From contig CANRMA010000002.1 of the NCBI GenBank assembly GCA_947631625.1, positions 1-64,000 on the forward strand: DNA of 64,000 nucleotides. Direction: 5' to 3'. The number at the start of each line of letters is the position of its first letter. Within the stretch, counting starts at the first letter, position 1. This document shows, piece by piece, positions 1 through 8,453 of this stretch. Below the pieces are notes generated by a model that saw nothing but the letters and a program-made list of their open reading frames with translations, was not told where the DNA came from and made no database searches. Made by a program: the position numbers and the translations under genes. This DNA comes from an uncultured Lachnospiraceae bacterium. Its GTDB lineage: Bacteria > Bacillota > Clostridia > Lachnospirales > Lachnospiraceae.

Positions 1-432
1 TCGGAGATACAGATTTTTGAGGACAGGCAGCCAAACGGTCAATGGCTGAAATCCATAAAATTCAGGCTTCCCATTATTGAGGAAGATATGGAAGTGAGTT
101 TGGATGATGATGAGCATGTGGAGACGGTTGTCCATTTGTACCACCAAAAGTCTACCGAGTAATTTCATGTCGATTATGAGCCACAGAATAATGATTACTT
201 AGATAAGATGCCGGCTACGGCAATTTATCGAGAGATCAAACAATGGGTATGCGATAATTATAACGGTATGAAGGTATCTTCCTTATATGTGGCTCAGATC
301 AAGCAAAAATATGGGATCATTGAAAGAGAATGCTACAATAAGCGAAAGTTGGAGAATGCCAGAGTGCCTCAATGTCCGTCAGATAAGAGAACCGCCATTG
401 AAGCAGCCTTGAAACATTTTCATATGATATGA
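1..432 (+). pseudogene. RNA methyltransferase-like C-terminal fragment, interrupted by an in-frame stop
   Basis: One reading frame runs from the window edge to the stop at 430-432 and is broken only by a TAA at 160-162. The first part contains HVETVV, as near the end of Clostridial RumA/RlmD-type 23S rRNA uracil methyltransferases. The part after the stop (SSLYVAQIKQKYGIIEREC, then PQCPSDKR) resembles the C-terminal extension seen on such proteins. Both halves share a frame, so I read a single decayed gene rather than two. Only the tail is in the window, and the family assignment rests on memory of motifs. A separate gene from ATG 208 (74 aa) is the alternative. Confidence 0.5.
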
Positions 433-496
433 CTAATAAAAATTTTTGATATGATTAATAAAAATTTTTTTGATATGATTAATAAAAATTTTTTTT
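426..496. repeat. Three tandem AT-rich repeats
   Basis: Three head-to-tail copies (22, 24 and 25 bp) of a GATATGAYTAATAAAAATTTT unit differ mainly in T-run length. The first copy contains the stop codon of the preceding pseudogene and the array ends just before the toxin-antitoxin promoter. The poly-T ends could help termination, but there is no GC-rich stem. Confidence 0.85.
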
Positions 497-498
497 GC

Positions 499-560
499 TT
501 GACAGCGTTTTTTTATAAGTTATAATTTACTTAGTATACAAACTAAGTTTACTAAGTAAA
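499..560 (+). promoter_or_regulatory. Toxin-antitoxin promoter with nested palindromic operator
   Basis: TTGACA (499-504) and TATAAT (521-526) are separated by 16 bp, a near-consensus sigma-A promoter. Overlapping and downstream of the -10 lie two nested inverted repeats: TTTACTTAGTA (526-536) with TACTAAGTAAA (550-560), and ACTTAGT (529-535) with ACTAAGT (542-548). This fits an autoregulatory operator bound by the RelB/DinJ-type antitoxin encoded at 588. The operator role is inferred from position. Confidence 0.8.
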
Positions 561-587
561 TAGAACAATTAAGAAAGGATCAATTTT

Positions 588-845
588 ATGAAGTCTGATT
601 TAATCACCTGCTCGTTTGTTATGGACAGGAACGTTTACAATGCATTCAAAAGCATTGTCAGCAAGCAGGGACAGAACGTAAAAGGAAATATCGTGAGGTA
701 TATGCAAAGTGTTATCAAATATGATAATCCCAATGCTGACACTATTTTAGCTATTCAGGAAGTAGAAACCTTAAAAAAAGACCCAAACAAGAAGGTTTAC
801 GGTTCTTTCAGTGAAGTGTTGGAGGATTTAACAGACGATGAATAA
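588..845 (+). CDS. RelB/DinJ-family antitoxin
   Basis: An 85-aa protein. Its N-terminal half looks like a ribbon-helix-helix DNA-binding segment, and the acidic C-terminal tail (SFSEVLEDLTDDE) is typical of the toxin-neutralising region of RelB/DinJ antitoxins. An AAAGGA ribosome site lies about 8 bases upstream. It overlaps the next gene by 8 bases, the usual translational coupling of antitoxin and toxin. It is expected to bind the toxin and repress the operon through the palindromes at 526-560. Confidence 0.8.
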   Translation: MKSDLITCSFVMDRNVYNAFKSIVSKQGQNVKGNIVRYMQSVIKYDNPNADTILAIQEVETLKKDPNKKVYGSFSEVLEDLTDDE

Positions 846-1125
846 TGAATCAAAGTACGGTATCGTTCTTACTTCAATTTTTAAAAAGGATTTGAAATCA
901 GCTAAAAGGAGAGGGTACGATTTATCCTTGTTAAGCAACGTCGTTGATACGCTTGCAATGGGGCAGCCATTAGCTGAAAAGTACAAAGACCACGGCTTGC
1001 TTGGAAACTATAAAGGCTGCCGAGAATGTCATATCACACCTGACTGGCTTTTGATTTATGAAATAGCGAATAATGAACTCATTCTTTATCTAACCAGAAC
1101 AGGAACCCACAGCGATTTATTCTAA
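838..1125 (+). CDS. yafQ: YafQ-family mRNA interferase toxin
   Basis: A 95-aa RelE-superfamily toxin that should cleave mRNA on the ribosome. The catalytic set known for E. coli YafQ is visible: His52 (KDHGL), His65 and Asp69 (CHITPDW), and His91 near the end (TRTGTHSDLF). Length and the TGTHSDLF terminus match the family. It follows its antitoxin with an 8-base overlap. All key residues are kept, so it is probably active. Confidence 0.92.
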   Translation: MNNESKYGIVLTSIFKKDLKSAKRRGYDLSLLSNVVDTLAMGQPLAEKYKDHGLLGNYKGCRECHITPDWLLIYEIANNELILYLTRTGTHSDLF

Positions 1126-1148
1126 AATAATAGGGTATATAACTTTTT

Positions 1149-1183
1149 AGGTGGGTGGCGCATAATTGTCAACCACCTTTTTT
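1149..1183 (+). terminator. Rho-independent terminator after the toxin gene
   Basis: AGGTGG (1149-1154) pairs with CCACCT (1173-1178), followed by a run of T to 1183. It lies 24 bases past the toxin stop. Confidence 0.7.
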
Positions 1184-1185
1184 GT

Positions 1186-1365
1186 TACAGAAACCACCCG
1201 GAGTTTGCATATCCAAGATTTCTTGCCGGATATCAAAATCCCATAGGCGTAGCGGAGTGGAAAAACCAGATTGTCCGGGCCTTGCCTGAAGAATTAAAGA
1301 GCAGTTTGTCGTCTATCGAAGAAATAGAGAAAGAACCGGAATATATGAAGTTTCAAAAATTTTAA
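1186..1365 (+). pseudogene. Unidentified gene remnant
   Basis: An open frame without a plausible start encodes YRNHPEFAYPRFLAG and continues to KFQKF before a TAA at 1363-1365. It reads like the C-terminus of a real protein with its 5' part missing, lying between a terminator and the next gene. I do not recognise the family. The rest of the 1126-1454 gap holds the terminator and the ribosome site of the next gene. Confidence 0.35.
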
Positions 1366-1454
1366 AATTGGTCAAGCGGGATTTGCCGAATCCAACTTGA
1401 CTAATTTGCTTTTCCGCGCTATACTGTGGTTACCATAAAATGGGAGGTGGCGCG

Positions 1455-2885
1455 ATGTTTATCGGCAGAGAGCGGGAACTGGAGGTTTTGAACAAGCTAT
1501 ACGATTCAAACAAATTTGAATTCACGGTCATATACGGACGGCGGCGTGTGGGAAAAACGGCGCTGATCAATCAATTTATCCAAGGCAAAAACGCCATCTA
1601 TTTTATGGGCGTGGAGAGCAACGCCAAGCAAAATCTTGAAAACTTCAGCAAGAACATTTTAGAGTACCGCACAGGCATTGAAACGGACGGCTCCTTCCAC
1701 TCTTTTCAGGCGGCTTTGGAGTATGTGTTCAAGCTGTCCGAACAGGAGCGGCTCATCCTCGCCATCGACGAGTATCCCTATGTCGCCCGGTCGGAAAAAA
1801 GCCTTGCTTCCACGTTTCAGCTTCTTATTGACAAGTACAAGGATAACTCGAAGCTGATGCTGATTCTCTGCGGCTCGTCCATGTCCTATATGGAGGATCA
1901 AGTTCTTGCCTACAAAGCGCCGCTTTACGGCAGACGGACGGCGCAGATGAAGATCGTTCCCTTCGAATTTGAAGAGACTTGCCGATATTTTCAGAATTTC
2001 TCCGACGAAGACAAAGCGCTGCTTTATGGGATAGTCGGCGGGACGCCCCAGTATCTGCTGCAAATAAACGACAAGATGAGTGTCGAAGACAATATTAAGA
2101 ATACATTTTTGAACCCCACCTCTGCGCTGTTTGAGGAGCCGGAAAACCTGCTCAAGCAGGAGGTGCGGGAGCCTGCGCTCTATAATGCCATTATTACGGC
2201 AATTGCCACTGGTTCCACCCGGATGTCGGAGATTTCTGGCAAGGTCGGCGAGGAAACCAATGTGTGCTCCACCTATGTGAAAAACCTTGTTGCCCTCGGC
2301 ATTATTCGAAAAGAGACGCCCTACGGCGAAAAGGCGTCCCGGAAAGCAATTTACGCCATCGAAGACAACCTGTTCCGTTTCTGGTACCGCTTCGTACCGG
2401 AGAACAATTCCATTATTGCCCGTGGCGCCGCTGACCTTGCCTATCGGCGTATTGAGCCTTTTTTGACTGACTATATGGGCAAGGTGTTTGAGGAGATCTG
2501 CAAGCAATATCTTTGGGAACTGATGCTTACCGGGAAATGCCGGGTACAGTTCTCCTCCCTCGGCCGTTGGTGGGGCAACGACCCGAAAGAAAAGCGGCAG
2601 GCGGAAATCGATATTCTCGCCGAGCAGGACAAGGATACTGCCCTTTTCGGCGAGTGTAAATGGACGAACGAGAAGGTCGACCTCGGCGTGTTGGAAACAC
2701 TGGTCAAACGCAGTGAGCTGTTCCCGTATCAACACAAGAACTTCTATCTCTTTGCCAAGTCCGGATTCACCAAAGGTTGTGCTGACAAGGCGAAAGAGAT
2801 GGGGAATGTGACGTTGGTTAGATATGAGGATATTGTTAATATTGAGAAAGAGCCACGGAAGCAGATACATCGCGAAGAAATTTAG
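1455..2885 (+). CDS. DUF234-type AAA+ ATPase with C-terminal nuclease-like domain (copy 1)
   Basis: A 476-aa protein of the archaeal-type ATPase/DUF234 family common in anaerobes. Walker A is at residues 28-35 (GRRRVGKT), Walker B about 101-107 (LILAIDEY), and a sensor-like LILCGSS follows. A winged-helix region is followed by a C-terminal domain carrying EIDIL and GECKW, the D...ExK pattern of PD-(D/E)XK nuclease folds. ATG 1455 is preferred over 1440 because GGGAGGTGG sits just before it. Its DNA is more GC-rich than the second copy at 6996, so the two are distant paralogues. The cellular role of the family is not settled. Confidence 0.85.
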   Translation: MFIGRERELEVLNKLYDSNKFEFTVIYGRRRVGKTALINQFIQGKNAIYFMGVESNAKQNLENFSKNILEYRTGIETDGSFHSFQAALEYVFKLSEQERLILAIDEYPYVARSEKSLASTFQLLIDKYKDNSKLMLILCGSSMSYMEDQVLAYKAPLYGRRTAQMKIVPFEFEETCRYFQNFSDEDKALLYGIVGGTPQYLLQINDKMSVEDNIKNTFLNPTSALFEEPENLLKQEVREPALYNAIITAIATGSTRMSEISGKVGEETNVCSTYVKNLVALGIIRKETPYGEKASRKAIYAIEDNLFRFWYRFVPENNSIIARGAADLAYRRIEPFLTDYMGKVFEEICKQYLWELMLTGKCRVQFSSLGRWWGNDPKEKRQAEIDILAEQDKDTALFGECKWTNEKVDLGVLETLVKRSELFPYQHKNFYLFAKSGFTKGCADKAKEMGNVTLVRYEDIVNIEKEPRKQIHREEI

Positions 2886-2896
2886 GAGGTAACATA

Positions 2897-3659
2897 ATGG
2901 AAGATATTTATTGAAGCAATCAACCGGTTAATAGAGACTATCAATCAGAATTCTATTCCTGTTTGGATAACATATGTAGGAATATTTGCGCCGATCAGCA
3001 TTTCTGCTGCTGTTGCGATTTCATCGTGGTTTCAAAACAAGAAAAACAATAAGTTGCAAAAAGAAATAGAAGAGAGCAGTGAAAAATTTCAAAGCGCTAT
3101 AAATAAGCGTGAAGAATATATCCAGATGAGGGATAATTTACTAAAGATTTATGACGATTTTTGCTTGGCACAAGGTATTCTTGTGCGCATACGCAGAAGT
3201 GTACACATAATTTTCTCAAACTATGTAGCTGTCGATGGTTACACTGTGCCCTATCAGTTAGTAAGCGATGCTAATAATGTGGCAAATACGATATGTAAAG
3301 CACTTAATAGAGCAAAATTATTGCTGCCATGTGAAGATAAAGATCTTAGGAACACTTTGGAAGTTGTTTATTCAAAATTTAATGTTTTGTGCGAAAAAAT
3401 AAACTCCTATTATTACGAAGGTTACGGCCTATCAACATCCGAAAACGCATGGAATGTCATCTCTTCAAGTGGTATTGCAAGGTATGATTATTATACGCTC
3501 ATGAGAAATCCATCCCTTTATGACAGCTACTTGAAGTTGTGTGATACCGATGAAACCAAAGAGATTGAAATTCTAATAGAAGAATTACTCCCGCTTTTCA
3601 AATACGATAAATTTGACAAATTTTTCGAGCCTTATTTGCAAATGAGTTCAGTGGAATGA
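2897..3659 (+). pseudogene. Frameshifted gene for a membrane-anchored hypothetical protein
   Basis: AGGAGG (2884-2889) precedes ATG 2897, which opens MEDI and hits TGA at 2912. The +1 frame then reads onward without a stop to 3659: a hydrophobic segment (WITYVGIFAPISISAAVAI), a basic stop-transfer and a helical, lysine/glutamate-rich domain of about 190 residues. Adding one T near 2907 would join the frames as MEDIFIEAINRL. Without repair, translation could only start at TTG 3054. Family unknown; it may be a small membrane-tethered helical protein. A sequencing error is possible. Confidence 0.55.
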
Positions 3660-3669
3660 AACTTTGATA

Positions 3670-3777
3670 ATGTCAGCAATCAATGATTTAATTGCCGCGA
3701 ATTCGATGCAATTAAAAATGAGGCAGGTGATCCTGAGTGAAAATATTCAGGCCATGCAGGACTACGGCGTAATCTGA
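3670..3777 (+). CDS. Possible small protein, 35 aa
   Basis: ATG 3670 to TGA 3775-3777 encodes a 35-residue helical peptide rich in Met, Gln and Asn. It has no clear ribosome site and overlaps nothing else. The methionine-rich tail (MQLKMRQVILSENIQAMQ) resembles short helical caps seen beside repeat regions, but I cannot name it. It may not be expressed. Confidence 0.2.
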   Translation: MSAINDLIAANSMQLKMRQVILSENIQAMQDYGVI

Positions 3778-3868
3778 TTTGTGTTAAGACCGTATGCCTC
3801 TTGCGCAACCGGAAACCAAATACGAAATGCGTATCGCAGACATAAATATAAAGTAGGAGAAGATTTTT

Positions 3869-3988
3869 GTTATGCGTTGCGAAGGGCAAAATCCTCTGCG
3901 TTACGCGTTGCGAAGAGCAAAATTCTCTGCGTTATGCGTTGCGAAGGGCAAAATTCTGCGTTATGCGTTGCGAAGAGTAAAATTCTGT
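3869..3988. repeat. Tandem repeat array, four units of 31/31/29/29 bp
   Basis: Four consecutive copies of a unit beginning GTTATGCGTTGCGAAG and continuing RGCAAAAT, differing by a few substitutions and a 2-base TC deletion in units 3 and 4. The array sits between the frameshifted gene and the Nudix gene. Units are contiguous with no spacers, so this is not a CRISPR. Frames through it stay open but have no recognisable product. Confidence 0.9.
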
Positions 3989-4033
3989 GTTATGATGGCT
4001 ATGCCAAAAGTTGGTTAATAGGGGGATTTAAAA

Positions 4034-4495
4034 ATGTCATATATTATGGATCTGAGGAAAACGGTCGGGCACAGGCCGCTGCTTCAGGTAGGGGCAAGTG
4101 TTATCGTCGAAGATGAAGCAGGCAGGATCCTGCTGCAGAAGAGAAAGGACAATCATTGTTGGTGTTATGCCGGAGGCTCTGTAGAGTTGGATGAAAAAGT
4201 GGAGGCGGCCGCTAAGAGAGAGCTTCTTGAAGAAACAGGCCTGACAGCGGAGAAACTTGAGCTGTTCGGGATCTTTTCAGGAAAAGAGACTCATTACGTA
4301 TATCCGAACGGCGATGAAGTGTCTACCGTGGATATTGTATACATATGTAAAAATTACAGTGGAAGTTTAAAGCCTCAGGAGACGGAGGTAGAGGAGCTTG
4401 GATTTTTTGGTATTAACGAGCTGCCTGAAGAAATATCTCCGCCCATAAAGATAGTTATGGAAGAATGGGTACGAAGAAAGAGATGTGAAAAGTAA
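4034..4495 (+). CDS. Nudix hydrolase
   Basis: A 153-aa protein that should hydrolyse a nucleoside diphosphate linked to another moiety. The Nudix box spans residues 48-70: G, then E54, then RELLEETGL, matching GX5EX7REUXEEXGU. The remainder has the usual beta strands (ILLQKRKDNHCW before the box). AGGGGGA (4019-4025) lies 8 bases before ATG 4034. The gene stands alone with repeats on both sides. Substrate cannot be told from sequence. Confidence 0.92.
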   Translation: MSYIMDLRKTVGHRPLLQVGASVIVEDEAGRILLQKRKDNHCWCYAGGSVELDEKVEAAAKRELLEETGLTAEKLELFGIFSGKETHYVYPNGDEVSTVDIVYICKNYSGSLKPQETEVEELGFFGINELPEEISPPIKIVMEEWVRRKRCEK

Positions 4496-4620
4496 GTCGG
4501 AAAATAAAAATTAGGTCAGAAAATAAAAAGTAAGTCAGAGAATAAAAAGTAAGTAGGAAAATAAAAAGTAAGTCAGAAAAAAATATAAAGTCGGAAAGTA
4601 AAAAATTAAGTCAGAAAGTT
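4487..4620. repeat. Degenerate tandem repeats of about 22 bp
   Basis: Six or so imperfect copies of an AAGTAAGTCAGAAAATAAAA-like unit fill the gap between the Nudix and MATE genes. No promoter or terminator could be singled out inside it. Confidence 0.75.
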
Positions 4621-4632
4621 GTGAGATGAATT

Positions 4633-5973
4633 ATGAATAAAGATTTGACGGTCGGAGAACCGCAGAAGGTTTTGTGGGCGTTTTGCCTTCCGTTGTTTGG
4701 GAGCATTATTTTTCAGCAGTTATACAACATTGCGGACAGTTTTGTTGCGGGAAAGTTTGTCGGGGAAAATGCGCTTGCGGCGGTTGGAAATTCATACGAA
4801 ATTACGTTAATATTTATCGCTTTCGCGTTTGGGTGCAATATCGGCTGCTCTGTTATTGTTTCAAGGCATTTTGGCGCAAAAGATTACAGGCAGATGAAAA
4901 CCGCAGTGACCACTACGTTTATTGCGTCAGCGGTATTGTGCGCTTTGCTGATGATCGGCGGGCTTGTCTGTTCCGGAAAGCTTCTTGGGCTTATCAATAC
5001 GCCGGCGGAAATATTCGATGATTCCAAACTCTATCTTATCATTTACATATGGGGACTGCCGTTTTTATTTTTTTATAATATAGCGACAGGAATTTTTTCG
5101 GCGATGGGCGATTCAAAAACGCCGTTTATTTTTTTGGCGTTTTCATCAACCGCTAACATTCTTGTGGATATTTTGTTTGTAACGGCTTTTAAAATGGGCG
5201 TGGCCGGCGTGGCCTGGGCTACTTTTCTGTGCCAGGGGATAAGCTGCGTTCTGGCTGTCATAGTCATTTTTATCAGGCTAAAAAAGATTGAAACTGAAGG
5301 GAATTCGACTGTTTTTTCATGGAACGTGTTGGGGCAGGTGGCATTGATAGCCGTGCCGAGTATATTTCAGCAGAGTTTTATTTCCGTGGGAAATATAATA
5401 ATACAGAGCGTTATCAACAGCTTTGGGGCCAGTGTGATCGCCGGTTATGCGGCGGGAGTGAAGCTTAATAATCTGGTCATAACATCTTTTACGACGATTG
5501 GGAACGGAATATCCAATTATGCGTCGCAGAATATAGGCGCGGGAAAGCCTGAACGTGTGAAACAGGGATTTGGCGCGGGAATTAAACTGGTGTGGAGTAT
5601 AAGTCTGCCGTTGGCGCTTTTGTACATATTCGGAGGCAGATATCTTTTGTATCTGTTTATGGACGAACCGGCGGGGCTTGCGATAAATACGGGGATTATG
5701 TTTATGAGGATAGTGGCGCCTTTTTACTTTGTGGTATCGGCTAAACTTGTCGCAGACGGAATTTTGCGCGGCGCAGGCATGATGAAGCAGTTTATGTCGG
5801 CAACTTTTACCGATCTGATCTTAAGGGTCGTGCTTGCAGTCTTTTTATCAAAGACGGCGCTCGGCGTGACGGGAATATGGTGCGCATGGCCGATAGGGTG
5901 GAGTATTGCGACGGTTATGTCAGTTTTGTTTTATCACAGCGGAAAATTTGGGGCAAATGATAAGCAGCGATAA
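4633..5973 (+). CDS. MATE family efflux transporter
   Basis: A 446-aa polytopic membrane protein with about 12 hydrophobic segments. The N-terminus (LPLFGSIIFQQLYNIADSFV) and the internal repeat, with IPSIFQQSFISVG-type sequence near residue 240, are characteristic of NorM/DinF-like MATE exporters, which use Na+ or H+ gradients to expel cationic compounds. Length is typical. It is not close enough to the glycan genes to be taken as their flippase. Confidence 0.9.
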   Translation: MNKDLTVGEPQKVLWAFCLPLFGSIIFQQLYNIADSFVAGKFVGENALAAVGNSYEITLIFIAFAFGCNIGCSVIVSRHFGAKDYRQMKTAVTTTFIASAVLCALLMIGGLVCSGKLLGLINTPAEIFDDSKLYLIIYIWGLPFLFFYNIATGIFSAMGDSKTPFIFLAFSSTANILVDILFVTAFKMGVAGVAWATFLCQGISCVLAVIVIFIRLKKIETEGNSTVFSWNVLGQVALIAVPSIFQQSFISVGNIIIQSVINSFGASVIAGYAAGVKLNNLVITSFTTIGNGISNYASQNIGAGKPERVKQGFGAGIKLVWSISLPLALLYIFGGRYLLYLFMDEPAGLAINTGIMFMRIVAPFYFVVSAKLVADGILRGAGMMKQFMSATFTDLILRVVLAVFLSKTALGVTGIWCAWPIGWSIATVMSVLFYHSGKFGANDKQR

Positions 5974-6010
5974 ATATCGATAAGCAGCGGGGATTTTGAG
6001 GCAGAGCTTT

Positions 6011-6175
6011 GTGGGTATGGATCAATATGCAGATATGTCTGGGGGTATGGATCAATATGCAGGTGTGCCTGTGGGTATGGATCAGTATGCAGGTGTGTCT
6101 GTGGGTATGGATCAGTATGCAGGTGTGTCTGTGAATATAGATCAATATGCAGATGTGCCTGTGAATATGGATATT
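6011..6175. repeat. 30-bp tandem repeats, in frame with the next gene
   Basis: Five exact-length 30-bp units (6011-6160) plus half a unit. The unit reads GTGGGTATGGATCARTATGC followed by AGRTRTGYCT. Being a multiple of three, the array stays open in the frame of the downstream gene and would encode GMDQYAGV-type decapeptides. No ribosome site precedes it, and the downstream gene has its own site and ATG. Confidence 0.9.
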
Positions 6176-6220
6176 GACCAATGTAGTCAAAGCACAACCG
6201 AAATGTATAGGGGGAGAAAT

Positions 6221-6856
6221 ATGCAGACAAGAGATGAGGCGTTGGAATACGGGCTGTCATTTCCTGATACATATAAGGAAGCGCCTTTTCATGATGCAAA
6301 CTGGCAGCTTGTGCGGGTGAAAGGCAGCAAAAAGGCTTTTTTGTGGACTTATGAACGGGACGGATATGTAAATCTGAATGTAAAAGTCTCCCCTGAGTGG
6401 AGAGATTTGTGGAGAAGCGCTTATGAATCGGTAATTGCGGGATATCACCAGAATAAAGAGCATTGGAATACCATTATTTTGGACGGAACGATTCCTGACG
6501 ATGATATAAAGCGTATGATAGCGGACAGCTATGACCTTATAGCCGACAGTCCGACGAAGAGAATATATGAAGCGGTAAAAAAGATCCCGTCAGGTAAAGT
6601 CGCGACTTACGGGCTGATAGCCGAACTTGCGGGAGACAGGAAGATGGCAAGGGCAGTCGGGAATGCGCTTCATAAAAATCCTGATCCCGATAATATTCCA
6701 TGTTTCAGGGTGGTTAATTCCAAAGGTGAGTTGGCGGGAGGTTTTGCGTTTGGCGGCGCAGAGGTTCAGGCGAGGCTGCTTGAAGAGGATGGCGTGGAAG
6801 TGGTTGATGGGAAAGTGGATCTGGGGAAGTATTTGTATAGATGTGATGGAGAGTGA
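6221..6856 (+). CDS. YjbR/MmcQ-like domain fused to an alkylguanine transferase (MGMT) domain
   Basis: A 211-aa two-domain protein. Residues 1-105 (ALEYGLSFPDTYKEAPFHD) match the MmcQ/YjbR DNA-binding-like fold, and residues 110-210 match the C-terminal domain of O6-alkylguanine-DNA alkyltransferase. The acceptor motif is PCFR (160-163) instead of canonical PCHR: the acceptor Cys161 is kept but the neighbouring His is Phe. The fusion is familiar in Clostridia. It could repair alkylated bases or only sense them. ATG 6221 is chosen because GGGGGAGA lies just upstream; a longer in-frame version would include the repeats. Confidence 0.8.
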   Translation: MQTRDEALEYGLSFPDTYKEAPFHDANWQLVRVKGSKKAFLWTYERDGYVNLNVKVSPEWRDLWRSAYESVIAGYHQNKEHWNTIILDGTIPDDDIKRMIADSYDLIADSPTKRIYEAVKKIPSGKVATYGLIAELAGDRKMARAVGNALHKNPDPDNIPCFRVVNSKGELAGGFAFGGAEVQARLLEEDGVEVVDGKVDLGKYLYRCDGE

Positions 6857-6916
6857 GAAGGAGACGGAAAGTTTATAATTAAGTCATTTTAAATAAAATT
6901 TGTATTTAACCAAGTG

Positions 6917-6979
6917 TTGCTAATTCCCTTTAAATACGTTACAATTAATTCAAATCATGATTTACTAAATCGTGATTTG
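6917..6979 (+). promoter_or_regulatory. Promoter and palindromic operator-like site of ATPase copy 2
   Basis: TTGCTA (6917-6922), 17-bp spacer and TACAAT (6940-6945) form a promoter. Directly downstream CAAATCATGATTT (6951-6963) and AAATCGTGATTTG (6967-6979) form a 13-bp inverted repeat with one mismatch. The whole arrangement recurs at 36221-36283, so spacing and palindrome have been conserved, which suggests an operator. No regulator gene is adjacent; autoregulation by the ATPase is a guess. Confidence 0.7.
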
Positions 6980-6995
6980 AAAGGGGAAAACAGTT

Positions 6996-8453
6996 GTGTT
7001 TATTGGTAGAGAAGCGGAATTACAGTTTTTGGAAAACAAATATAATGAAAAGGCAGGCCAGCTGATAGTTTTTTATGGAAGAAGACGTATAGGAAAGACC
7101 GAAACTCTCAGACAGTTTTGCAAAGGGAAGCCTCATGTGTTTTTTTCATGTCAGGAATGTGCTGATAAAATGCAGTTAAAAAACTTTTCAGAGAAAATTT
7201 TAAGGGAAGAAATACCTGCAAGGCAGTATATTGAGCAGTTTGCTGATTGGGATAAGGCATTCAGCGCAGTCATGGATCTGCCATATGGTGATAAAAAGAA
7301 ACTGCTTATTATAGATGAGTTTCCTTATATGTGCAAGGGCAATTCTGCGATACCTTCAATATTGCAGAATTTATGGGATGAGAGATTAAGAGAAGCAAAT
7401 GTAATGATAATTCTTTGCGGAAGTGCGATGAGTTTTATCGAAAAAGAAGTCCTTGCAGAAAAGAATCCGCTATATGGCAGGGCAACCGGAATTTATAAAA
7501 TGAAAGAAATGGATTTTTATGATGCCATTAAGTTTTTTCCGGATTATAGTGACGAGGATAAAGTTTTACTTTATTCCGTGCTTGGGGGGATTCCGCATTA
7601 TCTGTGTCAATTTGACGCGGATATTTCGCTTGCGGAAAATATAAAGAAAAATATTCTTACAAAAGGCTGTGTATTATACAGCGAGGTTGAATTCCTTTTA
7701 AGGCAGGAGCTTCGTGAAACTACGTTGTATAACTCTTTGATAGAAGCTGTTGCACTGGGAAATACAAGACTTAATGATATAAGCCAGAAATCTCTTATGG
7801 ATGATACTTCCAAAACAAGCGTATATTTGCGCAATCTTATGGAATTAGGTATAATTGAACGTGAATTTTCCATAGATATCGGGATAAAAGAAAGGGCAAA
7901 TTTCAATCGTGGGATGTATAAATTAACGGATAATTTTTTCCGATTTTGGTATGCATTTGCATTTACTAATTATTCTGATCTGGAAAGCGGAGATATTGAG
8001 GGGGTTTATAAATATTCGGTAGAACCTTTATTGCATGAATTTGCTGCTCCGGTATTTGAGGATGTGTGCAGACAATATGTGCAGAGGCTTCAAAAAGCAA
8101 ACATGCTTCCTTTTCGCTATTCCAATATAGGCCGGTGGCATGGAAAGACTACCATACGGGATGCAAAACAAGATAATAAAGAAAGAGTCGCCGAAACAGA
8201 GCTTGATATAGTGGCGGTATCTAAAGATAAGAAAAAATATCTTATTGGTGAATGTAAATTTAAAGGCAGACCGTTTTCATATTCGGAATATCTGGATACG
8301 ATTGCTAAACTCACTCCGCAGAAGGAAGATAATTTGTTCTTTTATGCACTATTTTCAGAGTCAGGTTTTGACGATAAAATATATGAGATAAACGATCATG
8401 ATGAGACATTATTTTTGTATTCGTTGAGTGATGTTGTAAACGTCAATTTATAG
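6996..8453 (+). CDS. DUF234-type AAA+ ATPase with C-terminal nuclease-like domain (copy 2)
   Basis: A 485-aa protein with the same plan as the gene at 1455: Walker A GRRRIGKT (28-35), Walker B LLIIDEFPY (about 104-112), sensor LCGSAMSF, winged-helix region, and C-terminal ELDIVA plus GECKF, the D...ExK nuclease-like pair. GTG 6996 is the start, about 9 bases after AAAGGGGAAAA. The gene is AT-rich and abuts the glycan block. Its promoter, first codons and last 70 bases occur again at 36221-36384, where the middle is deleted. Confidence 0.85.
   Translation: MFIGREAELQFLENKYNEKAGQLIVFYGRRRIGKTETLRQFCKGKPHVFFSCQECADKMQLKNFSEKILREEIPARQYIEQFADWDKAFSAVMDLPYGDKKKLLIIDEFPYMCKGNSAIPSILQNLWDERLREANVMIILCGSAMSFIEKEVLAEKNPLYGRATGIYKMKEMDFYDAIKFFPDYSDEDKVLLYSVLGGIPHYLCQFDADISLAENIKKNILTKGCVLYSEVEFLLRQELRETTLYNSLIEAVALGNTRLNDISQKSLMDDTSKTSVYLRNLMELGIIEREFSIDIGIKERANFNRGMYKLTDNFFRFWYAFAFTNYSDLESGDIEGVYKYSVEPLLHEFAAPVFEDVCRQYVQRLQKANMLPFRYSNIGRWHGKTTIRDAKQDNKERVAETELDIVAVSKDKKKYLIGECKFKGRPFSYSEYLDTIAKLTPQKEDNLFFYALFSESGFDDKIYEINDHDETLFLYSLSDVVNVNL

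Noticed and set aside
1659-2870. A 403-aa open frame on the minus strand
   Set aside because: It lies wholly opposite the GC-rich ATPase gene, has no ribosome site or known motif, and is the usual shadow of a codon-biased gene.
3869-3988. CRISPR array
   Set aside because: Repeats are contiguous, without unique spacers, and no cas genes are present; the same holds for the arrays at 6011 and 56718.
3781-4116. 111-aa frame through the tandem repeats into the Nudix gene
   Set aside because: No ribosome site, composed of repeat translation, and overlaps the real Nudix start in another frame.
4633-5973. Glycan flippase for the sugar cluster
   Set aside because: The protein is a MATE drug exporter by motif and is separated from the cluster by two unrelated genes and 3 kb.
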